Notes under the pieces: model-generated
Databases searched by the model: none
What the model saw: only the letters and a program-made list of their open reading frames with translations
Told to the model about the DNA's origin: nothing
Translations under genes and position numbers: made by a program
In this document: piece by piece, positions 39,441 through 47,779 of the stretch
Numbering within the stretch: position 1 is the first letter of the stretch
How the letters are laid out: each line of letters begins with the position of its first letter
Source of the DNA: Ga0077555 sp963741565
GTDB taxonomy: Bacteria > Pseudomonadota > Alphaproteobacteria > Rhizobiales > Hyphomicrobiaceae
Assembly (NCBI GenBank): GCA_963741565.1
Contig: CAVUIK010000008.1
Coordinates: forward strand, 744,001-808,000
Length of the DNA stretch: 64,000 bases
Direction: 5' to 3'

Positions 39441-40025
39441 GTGCCGATCAACGTGTTTCGCATCTATGCCGGCCGGAGCTGGGCGCAACGCGACGAGCTT
39501 GCCCGGCTGCAGGAGATGTTCGACGCGGTTCCGGGATTGCTGTACGCGCTGGATAGCGCAAGCGACGTTCCCGACGACGAAAACTTGCGCGCCAATCTCC
39601 GGATTGCGATGACGCAGACCCACGTCGCGCTGTGCCTTGCCGATACGCCGGACGCCGATCCCGCACTCGCCATCGAAGTCGAATTGGCGCGGACCGGATT
39701 TCGCCGCCGCATTCCCATCATTGCGGTCAGACGGCCCGGCACCACACACGTTAACGAACTCCTGCAGCGCAGCGCTGACCGGGTGGTACCCTGGGATGGC
39801 TCGACCATCGCCTATGCGATCCAGGAGCTGACCGAGGCGGCATTTGCCGAGCGGCGCCAGCGCACACGGGACGACTGGATCATGCCAGTCCAGCACCCAA
39901 GCGTTGAGATCCCGCATAGACCCAAGCCTGAAACACCGCGGGCGCTTCCCTTCGAGGCCATCGAAGCCGCCTACAACCAGCGTCAAGGCTCGCGCACGTC
40001 CGCCCAGAGCCCGAAGCGCAATTAA
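39441..40025 (+). CDS. TIR-like (DUF1863, ThsB-type) domain protein
   Basis: 194 residues from a GTG at 39441. The first 130 residues follow the layout of the ThsB/DUF1863 TIR-like fold: an aromatic-W strand (FRIYAGRSWAQRDELARLQ), a strand ending ALCLADTP, an acidic helix (ALAIEVELARTGFRRR), IPIIAVRRPG, and the closing RSADRVVPWDGSTIAYAIQEL, which closely parallels the ADEIVGWN-xx-SIxxAIRE end of ThsB proteins. In Thoeris, ThsB makes a cyclic-ADP-ribose-like signal from NAD. No ThsA partner is adjacent, so a stand-alone role is equally possible. The C-terminal 60 residues are disordered and basic. Confidence 0.6.
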   Translation: MPINVFRIYAGRSWAQRDELARLQEMFDAVPGLLYALDSASDVPDDENLRANLRIAMTQTHVALCLADTPDADPALAIEVELARTGFRRRIPIIAVRRPGTTHVNELLQRSADRVVPWDGSTIAYAIQELTEAAFAERRQRTRDDWIMPVQHPSVEIPHRPKPETPRALPFEAIEAAYNQRQGSRTSAQSPKRN

Positions 40026-40117
40026 GGCGTTTCTCGGCAAGCATCTGCACTTCGAAAGAATTTACCTCGACATGACATCTTGCGGTGTCTTTGTCCGTAT
40101 CACCAGTCGGGGGCGTG

Positions 40118-40819
40118 ATGCGCTACTGCTTCTTATCGTGGCGCAAATTGGGCTCGACTGCAGGCCTCATCGGTGTGTTGCTGGCCTCGTCGATCTGTGT
40201 CGTCCAGGCACAACCGTCCAACCGGCCGCCGATATCCCGTCCGCCGGAATCCATGGGGCAGCCGCAGGCGACGCCCGTGCCGGCTCCGGTCACGGCCGTG
40301 GCACCGCAGCAGGGCAAACCGGCTCGTCCCGCCGACGACGTCGACGTCATCAGCGACGCCTTGAGCGTACCGCCGAAACAGTTCGATCAGCCGCATCCGA
40401 TCGCGGCGGCCCATCCAGAGCACTGGGTTGTTGTGTGTGTCGCGGGCTGCCGGTCCGGCATACCGTCAATTGCCGGTATGCGCCCGCGCGGGCCGACCTA
40501 TGCCGTTGCCGCTGTCAAGTCTAACATCGTACTGACCAGCCTCGCTTCGGTATCGCAGCCGGCGCCTCCGGCCAACACCGACGATCGCAGGATTCCGCCG
40601 CGCAAAATGTTCTCGGGGCCGCTCGGTCCCCGGCTGTTCGCCAGGACGGCTCGGGCGCCAAGCCGATATACCGTTCCGGCGCGCATCATCACGGCGTCGC
40701 GCTTCATCCACCGCCACGTTGTGAAAACCGACGCGGCAAAAAGCAAACGCGCCGCCGGCCCGAAGGCCAGCAAAACCAGGCGTTACGCACAGTCCGTCAA
40801 GCGGCGCGGCCGCGCTTGA
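40118..40819 (+). CDS. Secreted Pro/Arg-rich hypothetical protein
   Basis: 233 residues with a signal peptide (LGSTAGLIGVLLASSICVVQAQ), a Pro/Gln-rich segment, two neighbouring cysteines (VVVCVAGC) and a very basic, Arg/Lys/Ser-rich C-terminus. GGGGG lies ahead of ATG 40118. The 3' end overlaps the convergent NrtR-type gene by 23 bases. No family recognised; the composition suggests an envelope-associated, partly disordered protein. Confidence 0.55.
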   Translation: MRYCFLSWRKLGSTAGLIGVLLASSICVVQAQPSNRPPISRPPESMGQPQATPVPAPVTAVAPQQGKPARPADDVDVISDALSVPPKQFDQPHPIAAAHPEHWVVVCVAGCRSGIPSIAGMRPRGPTYAVAAVKSNIVLTSLASVSQPAPPANTDDRRIPPRKMFSGPLGPRLFARTARAPSRYTVPARIITASRFIHRHVVKTDAAKSKRAAGPKASKTRRYAQSVKRRGRA

Positions 40820-41822
40820 TCCGAACGCCCGACGCCGGGCGCTCCAGCATCACCTCGCGGCGAAACCGGAACAACTTCGCTGGACGCCCGCCAGTGTGAT
40901 TGCGGATCTCACCCGTCGGCTCAACCAGCCCTGTGGTTTCGACGAGCCGCCGGAAATTCTGCTTGTGCAGATTGGGGCCGAGAATGCCCTCGACCGTCCT
41001 TTGAAGCTCGAACAGGGTGAACGTCGGCGCCAACAGCTCAAATACGACCGGACGAAAGCGGATCTTCGAGCGTAGCCGCCCCATTGCAGCCGCCATGATC
41101 CGGTGATGTTGCGGTAGCAGCGTGGGCGCCCCGATCAGCGTGCGCACATCCATGGCGGCAACGATCAGGTCATAGCGATCCGAGACGCGCTCATCGTCCC
41201 AGCGCCCGCCTTCCAGGGCGAATGCGATCCGCGTTTGCTCGGTTCGTTCAACACGCTTCTCGTCATCCTGAGCCAATTGCGTCCAAGCCTCGAGGCTCGG
41301 CAGCACCTTGTCGGCGAGAATTTCAGGACGGCCGGCGCGCCAGTCCTCCCATGGCAAATAGTCGTAACAGTTGAGCCATTGGGCCCCGGGACTAAGGTTC
41401 AAGCTCTCGAGCCGCATCAGAGCGAGATAGCCGATCGAGAGCGCGCAACTGTTCCGTTTGGCCGCGCCATCCCAGGAACTGCAGATGGTCGAAAGTTGCT
41501 CGATATAGCCGAGTTCTACGCCGACATCGGCGCTCACCACTGCTCGGATCGCGGCTTCGAGGTCCGCGTGGTGACCAGGCTTGAACTGGCCGGACGGCAG
41601 CACGCGTTCAAAACTCTGGCCCGCAAAGCTCTGGCCCAGCGCCGACGCTTCAGCCAGCAATACCGGCTGCTCCTCGCGAATCGCGACGACCGCCGCGGTC
41701 AGGCCAACCACGATCTGGTCGTCTGCCTGCGATCGCGTTCGTTCTGCCTCGTCTGCCGGTGACAACCAAGAGCCGCCGTTATGGGACTCAGCTCGAACGT
41801 GCTGGCGCGATGTCTCATCCAT
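40797..41822 (-). CDS. NrtR/NadQ-type Nudix-wHTH transcriptional regulator
   Basis: 341 residues: an N-terminal Nudix-like domain (IVVGLTAAVVAIREEQPVLL, LPSGQFKPGHHADLEAAIRAVV, ELGYIEQLSTI) that lacks an evident catalytic Nudix box, and a C-terminal winged helix (LLAPTFTLFELQRTVEGILGPNLHKQNFRRLVETTGLVEPTGE, then HTGGRPAKLFRFR) that is characteristic of NrtR. NrtR senses ADP-ribose and represses NAD synthesis or salvage genes; alphaproteobacterial relatives control nad genes. AAGGAG precedes the ATG. A palindrome sits just upstream. No NAD genes are within the window. Confidence 0.8.
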   Translation of the reverse strand: MDETSRQHVRAESHNGGSWLSPADEAERTRSQADDQIVVGLTAAVVAIREEQPVLLAEASALGQSFAGQSFERVLPSGQFKPGHHADLEAAIRAVVSADVGVELGYIEQLSTICSSWDGAAKRNSCALSIGYLALMRLESLNLSPGAQWLNCYDYLPWEDWRAGRPEILADKVLPSLEAWTQLAQDDEKRVERTEQTRIAFALEGGRWDDERVSDRYDLIVAAMDVRTLIGAPTLLPQHHRIMAAAMGRLRSKIRFRPVVFELLAPTFTLFELQRTVEGILGPNLHKQNFRRLVETTGLVEPTGEIRNHTGGRPAKLFRFRREVMLERPASGVRIKRGRAA

Positions 41823-41852
41823 GGGGGTCTCCTTGCCGGGAGAGTCCCCAAT

Positions 41853-41867
41853 AATCTTGGCAAGATT
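41853..41867. promoter_or_regulatory. Candidate NrtR-type operator
   Basis: AATCTTG-G-CAAGATT, a perfect 15-bp palindrome 31 bases before the regulator's start codon. A second overlapping inverted pair GATTC...GAATC spans 41864-41878. Location and symmetry suggest autoregulation. Confidence 0.5.
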
Positions 41868-41913
41868 CAGTTCGAATCAAGGCTTTGGCGCGTCGCGCTG
41901 GCCGGCGTCACGC

Positions 41914-42534
41914 TCAAGCGGGCCCACTGAGGCGGCCAAATTGAGCCAGATAGGCCATCTGCGCGGCTTCGGGCGGATCCGGCGCCAGCGCTGCAAGCCG
42001 CGCGCCTGCGTCACCGGGCAGCACATCGACAGGCCCGAAGTAGCGTTCGGCCTCGGCCGCCTCGAAGCCTGCCAAACGGGTCGCCTCATAGTAGGCCGCG
42101 ATCCGGTCGGCGCGTTTGATCGCCGCCCCGACGTCGGCGGGCAGCGGATAAGGCACGCCGAAGCGCGCGTGGATTGCCGCCAGCAACCGATGCTCGAACG
42201 CCTTGTAGTCGAGCCCTATGGCCGCCTTGAATGGGCTGATCAGATCGCCGACCACATACTCCGGCGCGTCATGCAGCAACGCCGCAAGGTGCCAGTCCCG
42301 CAGCCAATCGGGATGCAGGGCCGCCGCAATATCGCTTACGATCACGCAGTGCTGCGCGACCGACAGCGCATGCGCGCCTCTGGTCTGGCCATTCCAGCGA
42401 GCTACGCGCGCGAGGCCGTGCGCGATGTCCTCGATGGCGACGTCATCCGGCGACGGATCGAGCAGGTCGAGACGCCGCCCGGAGAGCATGCGTTGCCAAG
42501 CGCGCGGTGCGGCGGGAGCATCTTCTGCAGGCAT
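41914..42534 (-). CDS. HD-domain phosphohydrolase (YfbR-like)
   Basis: 206 residues of the HD superfamily. The metal site is seen as HALSVAQHCVIVSD, HLAALLHDAPEYVVGDLISPFK (the HD pair) and a later KRADRIAAYYEA aspartate. YfbR-type enzymes dephosphorylate deoxyribonucleoside 5'-monophosphates. It lies at the end of a run ygfZ-tag-HD on the same strand, 17 bases after tag, an order I know from Bradyrhizobium relatives. Confidence 0.85.
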   Translation of the reverse strand: MPAEDAPAAPRAWQRMLSGRRLDLLDPSPDDVAIEDIAHGLARVARWNGQTRGAHALSVAQHCVIVSDIAAALHPDWLRDWHLAALLHDAPEYVVGDLISPFKAAIGLDYKAFEHRLLAAIHARFGVPYPLPADVGAAIKRADRIAAYYEATRLAGFEAAEAERYFGPVDVLPGDAGARLAALAPDPPEAAQMAYLAQFGRLSGPA

Positions 42535-42551
42535 GGATCACACTCCCCCAG

Positions 42552-43160
42552 TCACCGCTTCGGAGCCTTGAAGGCGCGCTGCAACTTTGCGCACGGCGCA
42601 TGACGGTGGCACGTCCGCATGTGATCGTTCACAAACCCCGACGACTGCATGAAGGCATAGACCGTCGTCGGTCCAACGAAACGAAAGCCTTCCGCCTTCA
42701 AGGCCTTCGAGATCGCCTTGGAGACGTCGGTTTGCGCCGGAACCTCTTTGAAGGAGTCGCGCTCGTGGATCAGCGGCTTGCCGTCCATAAATCCCCACAG
42801 GAACTTGGCCAGCGACGTGCGCTCCTGCAGCTTCAGAAACGCGCGCGCGTTGTCGATCGAGGCGTCGATCTTCAACCGGTTGCGGATGATGCCCGCATCC
42901 GCCATCAGCCGCGCCTTGTCCTTGTCGGTGTAGCGGGCGATGCGCTCGGCATCGAAGTCATGGAACGCCCGTCGAAAATTCGGCCGCTTCTTCAGGATCG
43001 TCAGCCACGACAGGCCGGACTGGAACCCTTCCAGCAGCAGCTTCTCGAACAGGCGCACGTCGTCGGCATGCGGCACGCCCCATTCCTCGTCGTGATAGCG
43101 CGTATATTCCGGGTCCTCGATGCCGCCCCACGGACAGCGGACAAGCTCGCTCTTGCTCAT
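42552..43160 (-). CDS. tag: DNA-3-methyladenine glycosylase I
   Basis: 202 residues of the Tag family, which excises 3-methyladenine (and 3-methylguanine) from DNA. The N-terminal RCPWGG...YHDEEWGVP and the helix GLSWLTILKKRPNFRRAF are diagnostic; the zinc ligands are Cys and His at the N-terminus (RCPW, YHDEEW) and in NDHMRTCHRH near the C-terminus. The length is typical. It probably forms an operon with the HD gene. Confidence 0.95.
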   Translation of the reverse strand: MSKSELVRCPWGGIEDPEYTRYHDEEWGVPHADDVRLFEKLLLEGFQSGLSWLTILKKRPNFRRAFHDFDAERIARYTDKDKARLMADAGIIRNRLKIDASIDNARAFLKLQERTSLAKFLWGFMDGKPLIHERDSFKEVPAQTDVSKAISKALKAEGFRFVGPTTVYAFMQSSGFVNDHMRTCHRHAPCAKLQRAFKAPKR

Positions 43161-43179
43161 GATTCCAGCCTGCCTCTTG

Positions 43180-43222
43180 ATGCCAACCTCATGATGCCAG
43201 TCTCATGATGCCAGTCTCATGA
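43180..43222. repeat. Short tandem repeat, 14-bp unit
   Basis: About 2.6 copies of CTCATGATGCCAGT between tag and ygfZ (roughly 43188-43220). It overlaps the end of the ygfZ gene and contributes little coding. It is too short and compact for a CRISPR array. Confidence 0.6.
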
Positions 43223-44113
43223 TATTTGGGCTGCCTTCCCGGCGGCGCTGTCCCGATAGGTCTTGAGCGCGTCGGCATCGACGCTGACCGCAATCCCGCC
43301 CGCCAGGATCCGCTGCCCTTTATCGAGCGCTTCGGCAACGCGATCGAGCCGCATGATCGCCAGCCCTTCGGGGCCCGCGACCGATCCGACCGTACCGATC
43401 ACGGCCTCTCCGACCGTCACGTCGGCGCCGCTCACCAGCGGACCGGCGCCCGTGATCCGCGTCACACGCTTGCGCACCACCGTCTTGTTCTGCATGCGCG
43501 CCACAACCTCTTGGCCGACAAAGCATCCCTTGGTGAACGAGACGCCGTGCAGCCGATCGAAGTTGGCCTCGTGCGGGAAGGTATCGCCGATGGCATAGTC
43601 GCGGCCAGCGTCCGGCACGCCGAACGCAATCCGGTGCGCGTGATAGGCATCGGCCGTCATGCGCAGCGCGCCGGTCTGCGCAATCGCCTCACCGACGGCC
43701 GGCGCTGCGATCAGCACCCGGTCGCCGAGCCGCGCCTCGCGCGGATCGACAAATGATATCGCACCCGCAGGCCGCGCACGGACATCGCCGGTCAACACGG
43801 CCACCACCACCTCGCCGGCCACATCCTTGACCTCGATTTTCGCCCGCAGCTTGTACATGCCGAGCCGCTTCGCCAGCGCTGCCGTCTGCGCCAGCGCCGT
43901 CTCCAGCAGGAACCCGGCCGGCGTGCGCACCACGAAGAACTCGAACAGGATCTTGCCCTGTGGCGACAGCAGCGCGGCGTGCATCGCGTCGCCCGCCGTC
44001 TTGAGCGCGCTCATATCGTTGGTGATGAGATTGTCGAGGAACGAGACGGCATCCTCGCCGGTCACGCTGACGACGCCGCGATCCGGCAGCAATCCGATTT
44101 TGGCCTTGCTCAT
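43217..44113 (-). CDS. ygfZ: Folate-binding protein YgfZ
   Basis: 298 residues of the YgfZ/IBA57 family, a GcvT-like tetrahydrofolate-binding protein that helps assemble certain [4Fe-4S] enzymes. The signature KGCFVGQEVVARM with the functional Cys is present near residue 205, along with SFLDNLITNDMSAL and LLSPQGKILFEFFVV. The start at 44113 is supported by AAGGAG. It lies divergent from the dihydroorotase gene, 112 bases apart, an arrangement common in Rhizobiales. Confidence 0.93.
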   Translation of the reverse strand: MSKAKIGLLPDRGVVSVTGEDAVSFLDNLITNDMSALKTAGDAMHAALLSPQGKILFEFFVVRTPAGFLLETALAQTAALAKRLGMYKLRAKIEVKDVAGEVVVAVLTGDVRARPAGAISFVDPREARLGDRVLIAAPAVGEAIAQTGALRMTADAYHAHRIAFGVPDAGRDYAIGDTFPHEANFDRLHGVSFTKGCFVGQEVVARMQNKTVVRKRVTRITGAGPLVSGADVTVGEAVIGTVGSVAGPEGLAIMRLDRVAEALDKGQRILAGGIAVSVDADALKTYRDSAAGKAAQIS

Positions 44114-44225
44114 GGGCGGCTCCTTGGTGGGGCTTCCAGACGCTGTGTTTCTGCTATACCTCGGCGCCAAGATACACGATCAGTTGGACACCGCACGAGC
44201 GATGCGCAAGCCGCAGGGGGCACTC

Positions 44226-45554
44226 ATGCCTGAGACGTACGACCTCATCATTCGCGGAGCAACCGTCGTCAACCAGGACGGTGAGGGACTGCGCGACATC
44301 GGCATTCGGGCCGGCCGCATTGCGGCCATCGGCCAGCTCGGCGCCGCCAGGGCATCCGAGACCCTCGACGCCAATGGCCTCCATATTCTCCCGGGTGTCA
44401 TCGACAGCCAGGTGCATTTCCGCGAGCCGGGCCTCGAGCAGAAGGAAGATCTCGCCACCGGCAGCCGCGCCGCTGTCATGGGCGGCGTCACGGCAGTGTT
44501 CGAGATGCCGAACACCAAGCCGCTGACCACCGACCCGGCCGCGCTCGCCGACAAGGTCCGCCGCGCCAACGGCCGGATGCACTGCGATTTCGCGTTCTAC
44601 GTTGGCGCCACGCGCGAGAACATCGCCGAAATCCCAGCGCTCGAAAAGCTCGAATCGTCGGCCGGGATCAAGGTCTTCATGGGGGCTTCGACCGGCGACC
44701 TGCTGGTCGAGGACGAAGCTTCGCTCGACAAAATCATCGCCAGGATCTCGCGCCGGGCCGCCTTCCATTCGGAGGACGAGGCGCGATTGCGCGCGCGCGC
44801 CAATTTGCGCCGCCCGGGCGATGCCTCGAGCCATCCCGTCTGGCGCGACGAAGAGGCCGCGATGATCGCGACGACGCGGCTCGTGCGTCTCGCCGAAAAA
44901 CACCACCGCCGCGTCCACGTTCTCCACATTTCGACCGCCGACGAGATCGCCTTCCTGCGCGACCACAAGGAGTGGGCGAGCTGCGAGGTGACGCCGCATC
45001 ATCTGACGCTTGTCGCACCGGATTGCTACGAGCGCTTGGGCACCTTCGCGCAGATGAACCCGCCCGTGCGCGATGCGCGCCACCAGGCGGGCATCTGGGC
45101 CGGAATTGCCGACGGTACCGTCGACGTGCTTGGCTCCGACCACGCGCCACACACCGAGGAGGAAAAGCACCACCCCTACCCCGACAGCCATTCCGGCATG
45201 ACCGGCGTGCAGACGCTGGTGCCATGCATGCTCGACCACGTCAACGCCGGCCGGCTGTCGCTCGCCCGCTTCGTCGACCTGACCAGCGCTGGCCCGCAGC
45301 GCCTGTTCGGCATCCGCAACAAGGGCCGCATCGCCGTCGGCTATGACGCTGATCTCACCATCGTCGACCTGAAGCGTACCGAGACCATCACCGCGGCCTG
45401 GATCGAGTCGCGCTCGAAATGGACGCCCTACGACGGCAAAAAAGTGAAGGGCTGGCCCGTCGGCACCTTCGTTCGCGGCCGTCGCGTGATGTGGCAGGGC
45501 TCGATCGAAGCCCAGGCCGCCGGCGCCCCGGTCCGCTTTTTGGAAGCGGATTGA
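44226..45554 (+). CDS. pyrC: Dihydroorotase
   Basis: 442 residues of a type I cyclic amidohydrolase. The metal site is complete: DSQVHFREPG (HxH equivalent of class I, with QVHF), TSSAGIKVFMGASTG near the carboxylated lysine, VLHISTADE and the catalytic GSDHAPHTEEEK. Dihydroorotase closes carbamoyl-aspartate to dihydroorotate in pyrimidine synthesis; allantoinases and hydantoinases are close relatives. The PYPDSHSGMTGVQTLVPCML segment fits dihydroorotase. GGGGG lies before ATG 44226. Confidence 0.88.
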   Translation: MPETYDLIIRGATVVNQDGEGLRDIGIRAGRIAAIGQLGAARASETLDANGLHILPGVIDSQVHFREPGLEQKEDLATGSRAAVMGGVTAVFEMPNTKPLTTDPAALADKVRRANGRMHCDFAFYVGATRENIAEIPALEKLESSAGIKVFMGASTGDLLVEDEASLDKIIARISRRAAFHSEDEARLRARANLRRPGDASSHPVWRDEEAAMIATTRLVRLAEKHHRRVHVLHISTADEIAFLRDHKEWASCEVTPHHLTLVAPDCYERLGTFAQMNPPVRDARHQAGIWAGIADGTVDVLGSDHAPHTEEEKHHPYPDSHSGMTGVQTLVPCMLDHVNAGRLSLARFVDLTSAGPQRLFGIRNKGRIAVGYDADLTIVDLKRTETITAAWIESRSKWTPYDGKKVKGWPVGTFVRGRRVMWQGSIEAQAAGAPVRFLEAD

Positions 45555-45607
45555 TCGAAGGGCCCGGCTGCGGCGCAACGATCAGGTTCGGCGAGCACGA
45601 ATGAACG

Positions 45608-45721
45608 CCGTAGGGCGCAATAGGCCCGGCCGTATTGCCCCGAGACGCGGCATCGCGCTCCGACTTCGAAGGCATCGCCCGGCATCGGCGCAATACGCGA
45701 AGACGCTATTGCGCCCTACGG
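45608..45721. repeat. REP-like inverted repeat
   Basis: Perfect 16-bp arms CCGTAGGGCGCAATAG (45608-45623) and CTATTGCGCCCTACGG (45706-45721), with further partial copies of GCGCAATA and CGTATTGC between them. This GTAGGGCGCAATA motif is a familiar dispersed intergenic palindrome in Bradyrhizobium-like genomes. Confidence 0.65.
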
Positions 45722-45929
45722 TCTGAGCCGCATTAACGCGGCCGATCAGACGTCAGGTCTCCCACCGATCGCGTCGACGGCAGGAACATTCGAAGACCGG
45801 TGAGTCAGGGCCACTTTGAGACATTGGTGCCTCACCTCTTGCCACCCTCGACCAGCGGCAGCTTTCTGCATATCGTAGCGGACTTAGTTGGCAGTGTTGG
45901 CAAAGCGCCTTTTCAATTGCGAGGTGACC
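45722..45929. other. Gene-free stretch
   Basis: About 200 bases between the REP-like repeat and the methyltransferase gene, presumably holding that gene's promoter. No further feature seen. Confidence 0.35.
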
Positions 45930-46721
45930 ATGACCGAGACGCTCTATGTCGGTGGTGCGAGCGGCTACGATCAAATGTTCGCCCGAGTAACACAGGCATT
46001 CATTCCCGCGCTGCTCAACGCGGCTCAAATTTGTCCGGGCCAGCGCATACTCGATATCGCGACGGGCACGGGAGCCGCTGCCAAAGCGGCGAGAGGCTTG
46101 GTCGGCGCGGGCGGTGAGGTGTCTGCCGGCGACATCTCCTCGACTATGCTCGATGTCGCCCGGCGCAACCCTGAGAATGCCGGGATAACGTTCGAGCAGT
46201 TCGATGGCCACAAATTGCCCTATCCCGATGCCCGCTTCGACCGCGTGATTTGCCAGCTCGGGCTTGCATTCTTTGATGACCCAGGTCGCGGCCTTGCCGA
46301 GTTCAGGCGCGTGTTGAAGCCCGGCGGCCGTGCGGCAGTGATCGTCAACTCGACGCCCGAGCGGTCACTTTTCACGCGGATCGGAACCGTCATCGGCCAG
46401 CACGTCCCCGAGCGAGCCGAGCAGCTTAATCGCTACGCCTCGATCCGTACTATCGAGCGGCTGCGCGACCTGTTCACCGGCGCAGCCTTCACAGATGTCC
46501 AGGTCGCCGCCGAGACGCGCTCGTTCTCCTTCGCCTCCTTCGACGACTACTTCGCCGGGACCGAGGCGGGAGCCGGTATTTCCGGACAGGAGTACGTCAA
46601 ATTGCCGGATGCAACGAGGAAGGCTGTGCGCGAGACCATGCGGCTCTCATTTCCAGATGGTGGAGGCCGCCAGCCTTTCGTCGTCGATATGGAAGTACTC
46701 GTCGGGGCCGGCAATAAGTGA
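45930..46721 (+). CDS. Class I SAM-dependent methyltransferase
   Basis: 263 residues of a UbiE/Methyltransf_11-type methyltransferase. Motif I is ILDIATGTGAAAKAA, the acidic ribose-binding residue is in VSAGDISSTMLDVA, motif II is FDRVICQLGLAFFDD, and motif III is RVLKPGGRAAVIV. ATG 45930 follows GAGG. It is 35 bases ahead of the ATC-hydrolase-like gene and probably co-transcribed. The substrate is unknown. Confidence 0.85.
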   Translation: MTETLYVGGASGYDQMFARVTQAFIPALLNAAQICPGQRILDIATGTGAAAKAARGLVGAGGEVSAGDISSTMLDVARRNPENAGITFEQFDGHKLPYPDARFDRVICQLGLAFFDDPGRGLAEFRRVLKPGGRAAVIVNSTPERSLFTRIGTVIGQHVPERAEQLNRYASIRTIERLRDLFTGAAFTDVQVAAETRSFSFASFDDYFAGTEAGAGISGQEYVKLPDATRKAVRETMRLSFPDGGGRQPFVVDMEVLVGAGNK

Positions 46722-46756
46722 GCCCGGCAGGTTGCTGACCAAAAAGGAGGCTTCCC

Positions 46757-47251
46757 ATGACCGAAGTGGCTCGCGCACCGATCCCCATGTTCGAACAGCG
46801 GCGCATCGAGGCAATGATTCTCAAGCACGTCTACGATACGCTCAAGGCAAGCCACGGCGTCGAGGTGGCGCAAAAGGCGATAGCCGATGCAGTGCGCTCC
46901 TCCTCAATCGAGCAGGCGAAGGAATTCGCGGCCAAGGTCGGCGGCAAGACGTCCATCCAGACCTTCGTCGACCGCCAGTCACTCTGGAAGCTCGGAGGCG
47001 CCATGGAGATGGAGGTCAAGGAGCAGACCGAGACCAGCTACGTGTTCAATGTGACGCGCTGCAAGTATGCCGAGATGTACATGGAAATGGGCCTCGGCGA
47101 GATCGGCCACCTGCTCTCATGCCAGCGCGACGCCACGTTCTGCGAGGGCTACGATAAGCGCATGCGGCTCAAGCGGACGCAGACGATCATGCAGGGTGCC
47201 AGCCACTGCGACTTCCAATACACAATGGTCGACGAGCCGAAGACGTCGTGA
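46757..47251 (+). CDS. L-2-amino-thiazoline-4-carboxylate hydrolase family protein
   Basis: 164 residues that resemble the ATC hydrolase family (DUF6125/PF14196 type): a helical N-terminus, SIQTFVDRQSLWKLGGAMEMEVKEQTETSYVFNVTRCKYAEMYMEMGL, and a conserved cysteine pair further on (LLSCQRDATFCEGYD). The founding enzyme opens a thiazoline ring on the way to L-cysteine, but most family members are uncharacterised. AAGGAGG precedes the ATG. It converges on the hydratase 3'-end remnant downstream. Confidence 0.72.
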   Translation: MTEVARAPIPMFEQRRIEAMILKHVYDTLKASHGVEVAQKAIADAVRSSSIEQAKEFAAKVGGKTSIQTFVDRQSLWKLGGAMEMEVKEQTETSYVFNVTRCKYAEMYMEMGLGEIGHLLSCQRDATFCEGYDKRMRLKRTQTIMQGASHCDFQYTMVDEPKTS

Positions 47252-47481
47252 GTCATCTTAAGCTGCAACGGCTTGTTCCGCTTTTCTGAGAAGCGGCAGT
47301 CGGGCCGCGAGTACTTGCGGCTTCGCGTGAGGGCAGCTCTGGGTCAATCGCGGCAGTTTGCTGTCGCGCGCTGCCGGTCTCGGGCCGTCTGCTTGGCCTC
47401 CAACATCGACCAACCGCAAGCTGGAGCACCAGCCGCATCGGCGCGTCGCCGTGGGCCACGCTTCGCGTAACCCGCACCCAC
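47252..47481. other. Gene-free stretch left of the island
   Basis: About 230 bases with no supported gene. A small hairpin CCGCTT/AAGCGG at about 47278-47296 has no T-run and is not a convincing terminator. Confidence 0.35.
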
Positions 47482-47556
47482 CTCAACCAAACCGCACCAC
47501 CACGCGGCCGAGTGTGCCGAAATCAGCGACCATGTGATCTCCGGGCGCGATCGGCA
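47482..47556. repeat. Left copy of island-flanking direct repeat (hydratase 3'-end remnant)
   Basis: 47502-47556 is identical over 55 bases to 62242-62296, the 3' end of the hydratase gene at the right side of the island. Matching then continues imperfectly to 47482. The minus-strand reading ends DFGTLGRVVVRFG and a stop, against DFGTLGRVDVRFR in the intact gene. To the right the identity stops abruptly at 47556, where antitoxin sequence begins. It looks like the old 3' end of the hydratase, left behind by an insertion. Confidence 0.75.
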
Positions 47557-47779
47557 ATGGCCGGGAAGTCCTCCTCGATGGGCAGCAATTGCGCGAAGCG
47601 AGCAGCGCCAGCAGCGCCAGCAGCGCCAGCAGCGATTTCGGCGGCGCGGGATCGATAATCAACCGCTCGCCCTCCTTGCGCAAGAGCGCCATATCTCCGG
47701 GCAACTCGAACTCGCGCGGAATCCGCACCGCCTGACTGCGGCCGTTGGTGAACAACTTGACCGTGCGAACCCGAGACAT
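47483..47779 (-). CDS. VapB-type antitoxin, 3' end replaced (chimeric tail)
   Basis: From ATG 47779 (AGGGAG upstream) comes a SpoVT/AbrB-type antitoxin domain: VKLFTNGRSQAVRIPREFELPGDMALLRKEGERLIIDP. It leads into (LLA)n coded by a 9-bp tandem repeat. In a neighbouring frame the typical VapB end QLLPIEEDFPAI is readable, so one extra base is likely near 47600. Just after that point the sequence switches at 47556 into the hydratase 3'-end repeat, so the normal end of vapB and the expected downstream vapC are missing. The antitoxin is orphaned by the junction. Confidence 0.65.
   Translation of the reverse strand: MSRVRTVKLFTNGRSQAVRIPREFELPGDMALLRKEGERLIIDPAPPKSLLALLALLALLASRNCCPSRRTSRPLPIAPGDHMVADFGTLGRVVVRFG
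47603..47635. repeat. 9-bp tandem repeat in vapB
   Basis: About 3.6 copies of CAGCGCCAG, coding for repeated Leu-Leu-Ala on the minus strand. Slippage-prone and possibly variable in length. Confidence 0.7.

Noticed and set aside
43188..43220. Tandem 14-bp repeat as a CRISPR array
   Set aside because: Units are adjacent with no spacers, and no cas gene is present.
47278..47296. Hairpin CCGCTT/AAGCGG as a terminator
   Set aside because: No T-run follows and the stem is only six pairs.
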